Below, piece by piece: positions 42,764 through 53,658 of a DNA stretch of 64,000 nt. This DNA comes from Gordonia gummivorans (GTDB lineage: Bacteria; Actinomycetota; Actinomycetes; Mycobacteriales; Mycobacteriaceae). The DNA lies in assembly GCF_022513585.1 (NCBI RefSeq), contig NZ_JAKWBF010000006.1, forward strand, positions 124,001 through 188,000, written 5' to 3'. The notes below the pieces were generated by a model. That model was not told the origin of the DNA and searched no databases. It worked only from the letters and a program-made list of their open reading frames with translations. Position 1 is the stretch's first letter. The number at the start of each line of letters is the position of its first letter. Made by a program: the position numbers and the translations under genes.

Positions 42764-43666
42764 TCAGTTCGCGGTGATCGAACCCCAGGTGAAGTCGCCG
42801 TGGTCGCTGCCCAATCCGGTGGCGACGATCCCCGCGACCGTGCAGCCGACCCGCGCCGAATCGAGCAGGGACAGGTCGTGGCCGCGGGCGGCGAGGAAGC
42901 CGGCCGAGAAGGCGTCGCCGCAACCGCTGGTGTCGACCACCTCCACTCCAGTGGCTTCGGCATGCTCGGCGTCGTCGGCGGTGACGACGTGCGCACCGTC
43001 GGCGCCGGCGGTCACGGCCACACATCGCACACCACGGTCGATGAGGGAACGGCAGGCAGTGACGAGGTCCTCGATCGCGGTGAGGCCGCGCACCTGATCG
43101 TCGTTGGGGAGTAGGTAATCCAGATGCGGCAGAATCGGTTCCAGCCACGCGAGGACGCCGGGATCGCCGTCGGCGAGGATGTCTGCCGAGACGGTCGTGC
43201 CACTTTCCCGGATGTCACCCAGAAGCGGAGCCAGCTCGGGTGGATTCAGGAGTTCGGGTGCGCCGATGTGGACATGGTCGGCGCCGGTGAGCAGTTCGAG
43301 CGGGGCTCGATCGAGAGGGTAGGCGAGGTTGGCGCCCGGCATGTGGATGGCAGGCCGATCGCCATTGCTGCGGATCGGCAGCATGCTCATCGACGTCGGC
43401 GCGTCCACGCGGACAAGGTGATCGGTGACGACGCCGAACCGGTTGAGTGCGGTGTCGAGCATCGCGCCGGCATCGTCGTCGCCGATGGCGCCGACGGTGA
43501 ACACCTCGGCCCCGAGTTTGGCGAGGGTGATGGCGGTGCCGCCGGCCGGGCCGGCCGCGGACATCCGCATGTTCTGCACGAGTACTGAGCCCTGACCATC
43601 GGGGATGGCGTCGACAGGCTGGGCGAGGACGTCGAGTACGTGAGCCCCGAAGGTGACGACTCTCAT
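42764..43666 (-). CDS. PfkB-family sugar kinase
   Basis: This 300-residue kinase has AAGPAGGTAITLAKLGAEVFTVGAIGDDDAG, a sugar-binding region with MPGANLAYPL, and the C-terminal PfkB signature VVDTSGCGDAFSAGFLAARG with the catalytic Asp in GCGDA. The start ATG 43666 overlaps the aldolase stop by 4 nt (ATGA). Together with the aldolase it could phosphorylate a deoxy-sugar or sugar alcohol before cleavage. The substrate is not readable. Confidence 0.88.
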   Translation of the reverse strand: MRVVTFGAHVLDVLAQPVDAIPDGQGSVLVQNMRMSAAGPAGGTAITLAKLGAEVFTVGAIGDDDAGAMLDTALNRFGVVTDHLVRVDAPTSMSMLPIRSNGDRPAIHMPGANLAYPLDRAPLELLTGADHVHIGAPELLNPPELAPLLGDIRESGTTVSADILADGDPGVLAWLEPILPHLDYLLPNDDQVRGLTAIEDLVTACRSLIDRGVRCVAVTAGADGAHVVTADDAEHAEATGVEVVDTSGCGDAFSAGFLAARGHDLSLLDSARVGCTVAGIVATGLGSDHGDFTWGSITAN

Positions 43667-44313
43667 GCGTCGCTCCCGCCCCGGAAGGCTCGGTAGTGCC
43701 GCCGCGTGGCTGTCTCGAGCACCTCGACGACCTGTGCTTGATCGAGAACTGTTCCGCCGGGTGCTTGCAGATGAATGCGGGCGAGCCAATCGAGCAGTTC
43801 GATGCTGTCGCAGGCGGATTCGAGGGTGTTCCCGTATCCGACGGAACCATGGTTGCGCATGAGTGCAACAGTGCGGTCGGCCAGGGCGGCGACCACGCCG
43901 TCGCTGAGTTCCCGACTGCCGAACACCGCATACGGGGCCACGCGGATGGCTCCGCCGAGCATCGACTGCGTGTAGTGAACCACCGGCAGCTCGTCGGTCA
44001 GATTCGACACCGCGATCGATGCGACAGGGTGGGCGTGTACGACGGCGCGGGCCGATGTGGATTTGTAGACGTCGAGGTGGATGTGCAACTCCGACGTCGG
44101 CACGTAGGGCGTCTCCTCCACCACGGTGCCGTCGAGGTCGACGACGACGAGTTGGTCGGCGGTCACCGAGTCGAGGTAGCAGCCCGACGGGGTCATCACC
44201 ACCGCGTCGTCGATGCGGATGGACAGGTTGCCCCCGGTGCCGAACGTCAGGCCCCGGGCGGCCAATCGGTGGGCGGCCGCGACGATCGCCGCTCGTTCGT
44301 CTGTGAATCGCAC
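43663..44313 (-). CDS. Class II aldolase/adducin family protein
   Basis: This 216-residue zinc aldolase resembles FucA/AraD proteins. GLTFGTGGNLSIRI is the phosphate-binding start; SELHIHLDVY gives the catalytic Glu, VVHAHPVASIAVS the His-x-His zinc site and ALMRNHGSVGYG the third His. It is translationally coupled to the PfkB gene. It probably cleaves the phosphorylated sugar made by that kinase. Confidence 0.9.
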   Translation of the reverse strand: MRFTDERAAIVAAAHRLAARGLTFGTGGNLSIRIDDAVVMTPSGCYLDSVTADQLVVVDLDGTVVEETPYVPTSELHIHLDVYKSTSARAVVHAHPVASIAVSNLTDELPVVHYTQSMLGGAIRVAPYAVFGSRELSDGVVAALADRTVALMRNHGSVGYGNTLESACDSIELLDWLARIHLQAPGGTVLDQAQVVEVLETATRRHYRAFRGGSDA

Positions 44314-44341
44314 GGTTAAGACCGTACTCGGTGGCGGCAGG

Positions 44342-46153
44342 TCACACGTCGATGCCGAATTCCTTGATCTTGCGGTAGATCGTCGCGCGGGAGATGCCCA
44401 GCGCGTTGGCGGCGGCGATCTTGTTGTGCCCGTTCTCCTCCAGGCTTCGCACGATCGCGTCCCGTTCCAGCGCCTCGATGCGGGTCAGGGTGTGGCGGCT
44501 GAGCGACCGGCAGGTCGGGGGCAGTTGTTTGACGGTGATGACGCCGCGACGTTGGTGGGTCACGACCTCCCGCAACATCTGTCGCAGCTCGGCGACGTTG
44601 CCCGGCCAGCTGTACTTGCTGAGCTGACGCATCGCCTCACCCGACACGGTCAGCTCCCGACCCCGCGTGAGTTGGCGGAGCAACGTCGGGACGAGATCCT
44701 GCAGATCTTCGATGCGATGCCGCAGCGGTGGTAGTTCGACGGTGTGCCCGAAGAATGGAAGCAGCGTCGCGCCCAATCCGGGGTCGGTGGCGTCAGAAGA
44801 CATCGTGATCCCGACCATCCCGGTGTGTTCACGACCCGGCAGCAGATCGGCGATCGCGGCAGTCGTCTCGTCGTCGAGCTGGTCGACATCGCGCAGAACG
44901 ACGCAGAAGTCGTCTCGTTCGAGTTCTGTCGCAAGGGTTTCCAGTGATTCGGGGTCGCCGAAGTCGCGTGGTCCGAAGTCGCGCGTCGACCCCTGCCGAT
45001 AGAGTGCTGCGGCTGCACGCAGGATGGCCGCGCGACCCGAGCCGGGTTCGCCGGAGACCACGATCCACTCGCCGGACCGGGTATAGCGGGCAACGCGATC
45101 GCAGCACTGCCGCCACGATGAACTGCGGCCGACGACGCCCGGGAGTGGGGTCGGGGTGGTCCTTTCCACAGGTGACGCGGTCGGTGGATCGACCAGATGG
45201 ACATGAAATACCGCCATCTCCGGGACGTCCTGATAGCCGTCGACGGGGGAGAGGCGCACCGTGCGGCCGCTCGGCAGCGTGTTGATGCTGCGTGAGGTCG
45301 TGCCGTCCATGGTGAGGTCGACAGCGTGCTCTAGCATCGAGACCTGATCGGCCGGGTCGATGCTGAGCCGCAGGCGCCGATTCATCAGGACCACGTCGGC
45401 GGCAATCGCGAGCACCATCATCTGCGGCGCCCGACGACACGTCGCGAGGTAGGCGGCGAGCAGTCGCGACTCGCGTTCGCTGGCCATCGACAGCATCTGA
45501 TGTTCGATCTGCACGGTCGCCGACTTGGCGAGCGCCATCAGCAGTGACCCGCCCTCGTCGACCCAGCCGGTGAGGTCGAGCGCGCCGACCACGGCGCCGG
45601 TGATCGGGCTGCGGATGGGCACCCCGGCGCACGACAGTTGTGCCAGGCAGCCGGCGTAATGCTCGGCGCCGGTCACCAGGGTCGGCTGCCGGGATTCGAG
45701 AGCGGTGCCGATGCCGTTGGTGCCGGCGAACTCCTCGTTGTAGCTGTATCCGGGGGCCAGGCTCACGTCGTCCAGACGTGCCTGCAGGTTCCGCGACCGC
45801 GTGGTCCGCGACAGCACCACACCGTCGGGTGAGGTGAGGATGATGCTCACCGGTTCGGCCGACAGGTTCTCGGCGAGTTGATCGATGACGGGCCGTGCCG
45901 CTCTGGTGAGCACACCGTCGGGGTTGGGTTCACGCACGAACGGCAGTTCGAGACGATCGGCGTGCACGTTGAAGGAACGCGACCGCTTCCATGACGTGGA
46001 GATGCTCTCGCGGATGGCATCGTCAATGCCGTCGTCACTGAGAAATCGTTCGCGTGCTTTCGCAACGTAGATGGGCGATTGTGGTGCCTGGGCTGTGGGC
46101 TGAACTCTCACCGATCCGGTCGGACCTCCTCCTGCGGATGTGTCGTGGATCAC
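44342..46153 (-). CDS. GAF/AAA+-like/Fis activator of the monooxygenase cluster (MimR-like)
   Basis: This 603-residue regulator has an N-terminal GAF-type sensor (SYNEEFAGTNGIGTALESRQPTLVTGAEHY), a middle AAA+-like region (about residues 335-520) and a C-terminal Fis helix-turn-helix (IVRSLEENGHNKIAAANALGISRATIYRKIKEFGI). Walker A reads GEPGSGRAA, so the usual Lys is Arg, and the sigma-54 loop GAFTGA is absent. This fits activators such as MimR, which work without sigma-54 in actinobacteria. It lies downstream of groEL and reads in the same direction as the prm operon. The start is GTG. Confidence 0.9.
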   Translation of the reverse strand: MIHDTSAGGGPTGSVRVQPTAQAPQSPIYVAKARERFLSDDGIDDAIRESISTSWKRSRSFNVHADRLELPFVREPNPDGVLTRAARPVIDQLAENLSAEPVSIILTSPDGVVLSRTTRSRNLQARLDDVSLAPGYSYNEEFAGTNGIGTALESRQPTLVTGAEHYAGCLAQLSCAGVPIRSPITGAVVGALDLTGWVDEGGSLLMALAKSATVQIEHQMLSMASERESRLLAAYLATCRRAPQMMVLAIAADVVLMNRRLRLSIDPADQVSMLEHAVDLTMDGTTSRSINTLPSGRTVRLSPVDGYQDVPEMAVFHVHLVDPPTASPVERTTPTPLPGVVGRSSSWRQCCDRVARYTRSGEWIVVSGEPGSGRAAILRAAAALYRQGSTRDFGPRDFGDPESLETLATELERDDFCVVLRDVDQLDDETTAAIADLLPGREHTGMVGITMSSDATDPGLGATLLPFFGHTVELPPLRHRIEDLQDLVPTLLRQLTRGRELTVSGEAMRQLSKYSWPGNVAELRQMLREVVTHQRRGVITVKQLPPTCRSLSRHTLTRIEALERDAIVRSLEENGHNKIAAANALGISRATIYRKIKEFGIDV

Positions 46154-46197
46154 ATATTTCCAGTGTGCCCACGCGGCTGTGTGGTGGGGGATGGGCC

Positions 46198-46239
46198 GGC
46201 GGCGATCAACGCCGCGAACATGATGTTCGGATCGCCGCC
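46198..46239. terminator. Nested inverted repeats between groEL and the regulator gene
   Basis: GGCGGCGATC (46198-46207) pairs with GATCGCCGCC (46230-46239), and inside lies the palindrome CGAACATGATGTTCG (46215-46229). This 42-bp structure is downstream of the GroEL-type gene stop, so it may terminate the prm operon or regulate the MimR-like gene. Confidence 0.6.
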
Positions 46240-46255
46240 GACCCGGCTCGAGACG

Positions 46256-48052
<1,797 letters not shown>

Positions 48053-48085
48053 TCGGGTGTCGCTCGGGGTGAGCGGCGGTCGTTG

Positions 48086-49111
48086 TCAGGGAACGAGGAT
48101 CGCGCGGCCCCGGACGCGTCCGGCGTCGAGGTCGTCGAGTGCCTGTTGGTAGTCGTCGAGGGCGTATTTCGTGGTGTGCAGCTTCACCTTTCCTTGGGCG
48201 GCCAGGGTCATCAGTTCGTTGAGGTCGTTGTAAGAGCCGACGAGGTTGCCGATGAAGTTGATCTCGGTGGAGATCACGTCGATGGTCGGGACGTCGATGT
48301 TCTCGCCGTAGCCGACCACGAAGTAGTTGCCGGCGCGGCGCAGCATCGCGATGCCCTCGGCGGTCGCGCCGCCTTCGCCGACGAAGTCCAGAACCGCCTC
48401 GGCGCCTTTGCCGTCGGTGAGGTCGAGGACCTGCTGGACGTGACTTCCGTCGGCGACGATGCCCTTGTGCGCACCGACTTCGACGGCGAGTTTCACCGCG
48501 TCCGGGTTGCGGTCGACCACCACGAGAGTGAGTCCCGAGATGGCGGCGAGAACCTGAATCCCGATGTGTCCCAATCCGCCTGCGCCGATGATGACGCACG
48601 TGTCGCCCGGTCGGGTCATCCGGTCGACCTTCGCCGCGGCGTGGTAGGCGGTCAGCCCGGCATCGGCAAGAGCCGCGACGTCGGCGGGTTCGAGGGAATC
48701 GTCGATCCGCACCACGCTGCGCGCGGTGGTCTTCAGAAAGTCGGCGTAGCCGCCGGCAGTGTCGATTCCCGGGAATTGGCTGTTCTCGCAATGCACGTCA
48801 TCGCCGTCGCGGCAGGCACGACAGAGTCCGCAGGTGATCAGCGGGTGCAGGATCACCTTCTCGCCGACCGTCACATTGGTGACCGCATCGCCGATCGCCT
48901 CCACGACGCCGGCGTTCTCATGCCCGATCGTGTACGGCAGTGCGACGCCGCTCTTCTCGGCCCACTGCCCTTCCAGAATGTGCAGATCGGTGCGGCACAC
49001 GCCGGCGCCGCCGATCTTCACGATCACGTCGAGCGGCCCGGTGATCTCGGGGTCGGGGACCTCGTTCAACTGGAGTTTGTCGTGGTAACCGACAACTTGG
49101 ACTGCTCTCAT
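48086..49111 (-). CDS. Zinc-dependent alcohol dehydrogenase, NAD(P)
   Basis: This 341-residue medium-chain dehydrogenase has catalytic zinc ligands in GGAGVCRTDLHILEG and TIGHENAGVVEAIG, the structural-zinc cysteines in ITCGLCRACRDGDDVHC, and the cofactor fold IIGAGGLGHIGIQVLAAIS followed by Asp (VVVDR), indicating NAD preference. It is coupled to the DUF59 gene (ATGA). In propane clusters this enzyme oxidises the 2-propanol formed by the hydroxylase. Confidence 0.92.
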   Translation of the reverse strand: MRAVQVVGYHDKLQLNEVPDPEITGPLDVIVKIGGAGVCRTDLHILEGQWAEKSGVALPYTIGHENAGVVEAIGDAVTNVTVGEKVILHPLITCGLCRACRDGDDVHCENSQFPGIDTAGGYADFLKTTARSVVRIDDSLEPADVAALADAGLTAYHAAAKVDRMTRPGDTCVIIGAGGLGHIGIQVLAAISGLTLVVVDRNPDAVKLAVEVGAHKGIVADGSHVQQVLDLTDGKGAEAVLDFVGEGGATAEGIAMLRRAGNYFVVGYGENIDVPTIDVISTEINFIGNLVGSYNDLNELMTLAAQGKVKLHTTKYALDDYQQALDDLDAGRVRGRAILVP

Positions 49112-49866
49112 GGCGTCTCCTCGCGCAGGTTGGTGATGATCGGTTCGCTGGTGCCGTCGCACTCGTCGTCGTCGGCGTAGCGGGTGGCCAGCAGGCCGCG
49201 GCAGAAGTGGGCGTTGCCCTCGATCGAGATGCGCACGGACCGCGCGAATCTCAGCCGCATGGGGACCTGCTCGTCGGGAATCGGATGCCCATGGTCGTCG
49301 ACGAGGACCCGGCTGTTGGGGCACAGGGTGAGTCCGATGTCGGCGCGCCGGCGCAACAACGCCGACCGGTTGGGTCCCGGAGGCAGATCGCGGAGCAGCA
49401 CGTGACCGACCTCGTCGACGGTCACCTCACCGTTGCGGATGATCTCGGTGAGCGAGCGTTCCATCGCGGCGACGTGAGCCTTGCGGGCGAATGTGCGTCG
49501 CAATTCGTCGAGTCCCTCGTCGGCCTCCGAGCCGAAGGTGCCCACATAGCCGGCCGCCGCCGCCAGTCCCGCGTTGATCTTGTCGCTGTCGTGGTGGTCA
49601 TCGAGCAGCACATGTACCTCGCCGACGCCGTCGATCGCCTCGAGCGCGTCCTGTGCGTCGGATGCCATCAGGTAGGCGAAGTTGGGCGCGCAGAACGATG
49701 TTGGGAGCCGGAGGTGAACGGTCACCGACGTGTCATCGATCTCGATGGACCGAATGAACTTGAGGTCGGTGATCGGCTGGTCGAGTTCGGGATCGATGAC
49801 CGTCGACAACGCCTGCTGCACAGCGGCACCGATGGCCAGTGAGGCCGGTGGCGCGGTGATGGTCAT
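49108..49866 (-). CDS. MIP18/DUF59-domain protein of the monooxygenase cluster
   Basis: This 252-residue protein has an N-terminal MIP18-like domain (residues 10-95): VQQALSTVIDPELDQPITDLKFIRSIEI, then VTVHLRLPTSFCAPNFAYLMASDAQDAL with a Cys in the position used for cluster binding in SufT-type proteins. The rest (about 150 residues) has no recognised fold. It overlaps both neighbours by 4 nt (ATGA). It may help in metallocentre insertion for the hydroxylase or reductase, which is inference. Confidence 0.85.
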   Translation of the reverse strand: MTITAPPASLAIGAAVQQALSTVIDPELDQPITDLKFIRSIEIDDTSVTVHLRLPTSFCAPNFAYLMASDAQDALEAIDGVGEVHVLLDDHHDSDKINAGLAAAAGYVGTFGSEADEGLDELRRTFARKAHVAAMERSLTEIIRNGEVTVDEVGHVLLRDLPPGPNRSALLRRRADIGLTLCPNSRVLVDDHGHPIPDEQVPMRLRFARSVRISIEGNAHFCRGLLATRYADDDECDGTSEPIITNLREETP

Positions 49867-50909
49867 GCGTTGGCCGCCTCGGGTGCGCCGGTTGCCACCT
49901 CGGCGCCGGGGTCTGCTGCGTCGGTGGGAATCCGCAGTTCCTCAGGCACTTCGATGTGCGGATAGAGCGCCGCCGCGTTGAGGCCGAGGATCTTGCGCTT
50001 CTGGTCGGTGGTGATCGGGGCGTACTCCGTCATGTCCTCCGGAATCTGGAAGTCGACGAAGCGGTCGACGAGCCAGGTGGGGTTCCAGAGCGCGTAGTCG
50101 CTGGCGAAGAGGATCTTGTCCTCGCCGATCCAATACAGCAGCTCGCCGATGATCTGGGCGAAATACCTTGGCCGCGTGTGGATGAACGGAATCGCCACGG
50201 CCAGGCCTCCGTACACATTCGACTCCTGGGTGGCGATCCAGCAGAAGTCCTCGAGGCGCGGCAACCCGACGTGCTCGATGATGAAGTTCAGGTCGAGGTA
50301 GTCGGTGGCGACCTTGTCGACGTCGGCGACGTCGAACGCGTCGCGGTCCAGCGGCCGGATGGTCGGTCCCTTGTGGACGTGGATGTTCTTGATGCCCAGC
50401 TTGATACATTCCTCGAGGTACTTCCGTGACCACGGGTCGTCGAGCTTGTAACCCCGCGACTCGCCATGCCACTCGGCGGTATAGAGCTTGACGCCCTTGA
50501 GTTGCATCGAATCGGCGTCCTTGCGGAGTTGCTCGAGGCCGCTCTCGCCGTCACGTGGATCGTAGGCGTGGTTGTAGGTGAGCTTGCCGGGGTTGTCCTG
50601 GACGAGCTTCAATGAATCGTCGACCTGCGCAAAGCCGTTGACGTAGAAGTCGCGCAGGATGGTGGCCTGGAAAATCGCGTGATCGGCCGGCCCGTCCTCG
50701 AACAGGTCGTTCATGAGCCGGTCGGCTCCGTAGTAGCAGTAGGTGTCGTAGTCCCAGACCTCTTCCTCCGGACTGAGATTGCGGTGATAGTCGTAGAAGC
50801 AGTCGATGAACTGTTTGCCGTGGATGTTGCGCTGGTTGCTTTCTCGGCCGTCCCACAGGTGGACGTGGGCATCGACGATGAAGTACTTGTCGCCGTTCTT
50901 TTCGAACAT
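49863..50909 (-). CDS. Amidohydrolase-family protein of the monooxygenase cluster
   Basis: This 348-residue amidohydrolase-2 type protein has the metal-binding HxH in VDAHVHLWDG, a conserved Lys region MQLKGVKLYTAEW, later His residues in NIHVHKGPT and FIIEHVGLPR, and the catalytic Asp in ILFASDYALWNP. It is conserved next to prmABCD genes but its reaction is not defined. The start ATG 50909 was chosen because upstream codons are not protein-like. It is separated from prmD by a strong hairpin. Confidence 0.88.
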   Translation of the reverse strand: MFEKNGDKYFIVDAHVHLWDGRESNQRNIHGKQFIDCFYDYHRNLSPEEEVWDYDTYCYYGADRLMNDLFEDGPADHAIFQATILRDFYVNGFAQVDDSLKLVQDNPGKLTYNHAYDPRDGESGLEQLRKDADSMQLKGVKLYTAEWHGESRGYKLDDPWSRKYLEECIKLGIKNIHVHKGPTIRPLDRDAFDVADVDKVATDYLDLNFIIEHVGLPRLEDFCWIATQESNVYGGLAVAIPFIHTRPRYFAQIIGELLYWIGEDKILFASDYALWNPTWLVDRFVDFQIPEDMTEYAPITTDQKRKILGLNAAALYPHIEVPEELRIPTDAADPGAEVATGAPEAANA

Positions 50910-50997
50910 CGGATCACTCGCTCTCTCGGAGGTGGGCTGTAACTGTGGGCTGAAAGATGGGCTGGGAGAACTGTGGTGGGAGCGGACTGGAATCACC

Positions 50998-51030
50998 GCC
51001 GGGGGTGCGCTGGGGACGCGCACCCCCGGC
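50998..51030. terminator. Strong hairpin between prmD and the amidohydrolase gene
   Basis: GCCGGGGGTGCGC pairs perfectly with GCGCACCCCCGGC around a 7-nt loop. There is no T-run, so it may act as partial terminator or as a 3' stabiliser for the prmABCD part of the transcript. Confidence 0.72.
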
Positions 51031-51038
51031 AGTGAGGA

Positions 51039-51386
51039 TCAGCTGGACGCAGTCAGATCGAAGCCGATGAACTCGGCCGCGTCCTCGGGGCTGGCGAACA
51101 GGATCGTGCGGTCGTCGAGATGCACCATCCGTCCGTAGTGGGTGGAGCTGATCTCCTCGAAGATCGACCCGTCGAAGTCCTGGCCGAGGGCGTCGGTCAG
51201 TTCGTCGTAGTCGAAGGTGAGCCGGTTGACCCCGTCCACCCGGATCATCGAGGGGTACTCGGTGAGTTCGACACCGTCTTTGGCGCCCATCACATCTGCG
51301 ACGACGCGTCCGATCGGGGTGTTCATGAGCGTGACGCCGCACATGTTGGAGAACTCGGTGTCGGTTCCGAACTGCATGGTGCTCAC
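51039..51386 (-). CDS. prmD: PrmD, monooxygenase coupling protein
   Basis: This 115-residue effector belongs to the MmoB/DmpM-type family, which binds the hydroxylase and tunes electron transfer. Family residues include [39 protein letters not shown] and [21 protein letters not shown]. The GTG start 51386 overlaps the prmC stop (GTGA); ATG 51377 is a possible alternative. Confidence 0.92.
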   Translation of the reverse strand: MSTMQFGTDTEFSNMCGVTLMNTPIGRVVADVMGAKDGVELTEYPSMIRVDGVNRLTFDYDELTDALGQDFDGSIFEEISSTHYGRMVHLDDRTILFASPEDAAEFIGFDLTASS

Positions 51387-52489
51387 TGGTTCAACTCCTC
51401 GGGGATGTCGACGTCGATGGCGGCCAGCACATCGGCGAACTTGGTTTTCGCGGTCGCGAGACTCGATTGGAAGGTGACGGACTTGTCGGCCGGCTGCGAC
51501 CAGATCGGCTGCAGCGCGTTTGCCGCCTCCAAGCACCTGGGCACCCATTCGGACATCCAGTCCGCGAACAACTTTCGGTTGTCGACGGCGTATTTCTCGT
51601 CGCGCGCGAGCATCTGGAACAGTGCCCGGGTGTAATTGAGGTCGCGGTCGTAGTCGTATTCGCCCGTGCCGACGATGGTCGGGGTGATGTAGTCGCCGTT
51701 GCGGGCGGCCACCTGCATGACCAACTCGGTGCGGAACAGCGCGCCGACGAGCTGTTCGAACACGATGTTGGTGGCGAACAACAGCTGTGCCCAGTCGCCG
51801 ATGGCGGTGATGCGTTCCAGCGTCTCACGCACCGGCTGCCACTCCGGCGCCGACTGCCAGACCTCCTTGTGCGCCGATCCGTCGAACGCTTCCTCGGCCT
51901 CGGACAGGTCGAGGTTGAACAGCGCCAGATCCTGGGCGAACCGCAACTTGTGTGCCGCGTTGACGGCCACCGCGTTGTTGATCATGTTGGTCGGCGCAGA
52001 GCGCTGGATGGAGGTGAACACGTGCAGGCCCATGCCGCTCTCGGCGTGCATCCACGCACCGAGGTTGCGTTCGATGAACTTGAGCCAGGCCGAATTCCAG
52101 CCGTCGTAGGCGCGGGCGCGCTTTGCGTTCTGCAGGCACAGGTCGACCTGATGGACCACCGCGGAGTTGTTGCGGTAGATGGTCTGTTCCCACTCCTCGT
52201 TGGGGTCGAGGAAGTCGTGCCAGTTGCTGGACTTGGCTTCGGTCCATTCCTGCGGATACCCACCGGGGCCGTCGCCGAATCCGTAGATCCAGCCCTGGGT
52301 CAGGTGACGGTCGGGATCCGGCTGCACGTCGACGGTGACGTCTTCGTAGATCGTCGCGCGCTTACGGGCCGGGGTGTAGTAGCTGTACTTGCGGCTCTTG
52401 CTGCTCGGGAACTCACGGGCGCCGGCTTCGGCGTCGGTGAATTCGATTGACGGGAAACTACGTTCCCGCGGTTCGGCTGGTGCAGACAT
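51383..52489 (-). CDS. prmC: PrmC, monooxygenase hydroxylase small subunit
   Basis: This 368-residue protein is the beta subunit of the diiron hydroxylase: [102 protein letters not shown]. It has no iron ligands and forms the dimer interface with PrmA. ATG 52489 is preferred, with AGGAATG upstream; ATG 52498 is three codons earlier. Confidence 0.94.
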   Translation of the reverse strand: MSAPAEPRERSFPSIEFTDAEAGAREFPSSKSRKYSYYTPARKRATIYEDVTVDVQPDPDRHLTQGWIYGFGDGPGGYPQEWTEAKSSNWHDFLDPNEEWEQTIYRNNSAVVHQVDLCLQNAKRARAYDGWNSAWLKFIERNLGAWMHAESGMGLHVFTSIQRSAPTNMINNAVAVNAAHKLRFAQDLALFNLDLSEAEEAFDGSAHKEVWQSAPEWQPVRETLERITAIGDWAQLLFATNIVFEQLVGALFRTELVMQVAARNGDYITPTIVGTGEYDYDRDLNYTRALFQMLARDEKYAVDNRKLFADWMSEWVPRCLEAANALQPIWSQPADKSVTFQSSLATAKTKFADVLAAIDVDIPEELNQ

Positions 52490-52519
52490 ACCTGTCATTC
52501 CTGTCGTTCGGGCTGAGGT

Positions 52520-53560
52520 CTAGTCAAATGCCGGGCTGGTGAACTTGTCGTAGAAGATCTGATCCCGGGGGACCGAATGTTGTTCGGCGAGCGCGAGTGC
52601 CGCGTCGACCATGGGTGGGGGGCCGCAGAAATACACCTCCGTTCGGGCCAGGTCCGATTCGCCCGCGTCGACGATGTCGGTGACGTTGCCCTCGGCGACG
52701 GTGACGCCGCCGGGAGCCTGATCGGCCGATTCGGAGAGACAGGCGATGAACTCGAAGTTGTCGAGTTTCTCTCCGAGAGCGGCAATTTCGTCGAGATAGA
52801 ACAGATCCGCGGCGGTACGTGCTCCGTAGTAGAAGTGCACCGTACGGTTGAGTCCCGTCTCGCTGATGTGACGGAGCAGCGAGAGCAGCGGTGCCATCCC
52901 GGCGCCACCCCCGATGCACACGATCGGGAGCACGTGTCCGTTGCGCAGACAGCACGACCCGTACGGGCCGTTGATCATGATCTCGTCGCCCACCGAGAGG
53001 CCGTCCTCGAGCATGCCGGCGAAGAGCCCGTTCGGGTACTTCTTGATGACGAACTCGAGGCGGTCGGGCGTGCTCGGTGTGGTCGCCAACGAGAACGACC
53101 GCTTCTCGTCGGTGCCGGGGATGAACAGGTCGACGTACTGGCCGGCCTTGAATTCGAGCGCTTCGGGTTCGACGACGTCGAGCTTCAGCGAGACGATGTC
53201 GCGGGTGAGCGGTTCGATGCCGGCCACCTTGGTACGCACGTCCTGGATGGGTGCGCCGCCGAGCAACTCGTCCTCGTCGAAGTTGAGCAGCTCGATCTCA
53301 CAGTCGCTGTATGCGTAAGTGCGGCAAAGGAGTACGTATCCCTCGGCCTCCTCGGAGTCGTTGCACGCGAACGTCGAGTAGTCGTCCATCTGCACGTCAC
53401 CGTCGAGCATGTACGACTTGCAAGCCGAACACCGACCCTCTCGGCAACCGTGCATCAGGTGGATGCCCTGCCGGAATGCGGCGTCGAGGATGGTCTCGTC
53501 CTCGCTGACCTCCATCTCGATGTCGACGGGTTCGAAGTTGATGCGGTGTGTGTCTGCCAC
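52520..53560 (-). CDS. prmB: PrmB, monooxygenase reductase
   Basis: This 346-residue reductase moves electrons from NADH to PrmA. It has an N-terminal [2Fe-2S] ferredoxin domain (CREGRCSACKSYMLDG with the later Cys in VLLCRTYAYSDC), an FAD domain (RSFSLATTPS) and a NAD domain (CIGGGAGMAPLLSLLRHI and VYFCGPPPMVDAAL). The GTG start at 53560 is used. Its gene is separated from prmA by a hairpin at 53606-53649. Confidence 0.94.
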   Translation of the reverse strand: MADTHRINFEPVDIEMEVSEDETILDAAFRQGIHLMHGCREGRCSACKSYMLDGDVQMDDYSTFACNDSEEAEGYVLLCRTYAYSDCEIELLNFDEDELLGGAPIQDVRTKVAGIEPLTRDIVSLKLDVVEPEALEFKAGQYVDLFIPGTDEKRSFSLATTPSTPDRLEFVIKKYPNGLFAGMLEDGLSVGDEIMINGPYGSCCLRNGHVLPIVCIGGGAGMAPLLSLLRHISETGLNRTVHFYYGARTAADLFYLDEIAALGEKLDNFEFIACLSESADQAPGGVTVAEGNVTDIVDAGESDLARTEVYFCGPPPMVDAALALAEQHSVPRDQIFYDKFTSPAFD

Positions 53561-53605
53561 TGGGTCGCCTTTCGGTGCTCAGTCGGGGCTGTGTGCGGGG
53601 TCGGG

Positions 53606-53649
53606 CCGGCAACGGTGGGCGACCTGCGAATGTCGTCCACCGTTGCCGG
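53606..53649. terminator. Strong hairpin between prmA and prmB
   Basis: CCGGCAACGGTGG pairs perfectly with CCACCGTTGCCGG around an 18-nt loop that contains a further CGAC/GTCG pair. It begins 10 nt after the prmA stop. A partial terminator or mRNA stabiliser would make hydroxylase in excess of reductase. Confidence 0.72.
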
Positions 53650-53658
53650 GCGGGGTCG

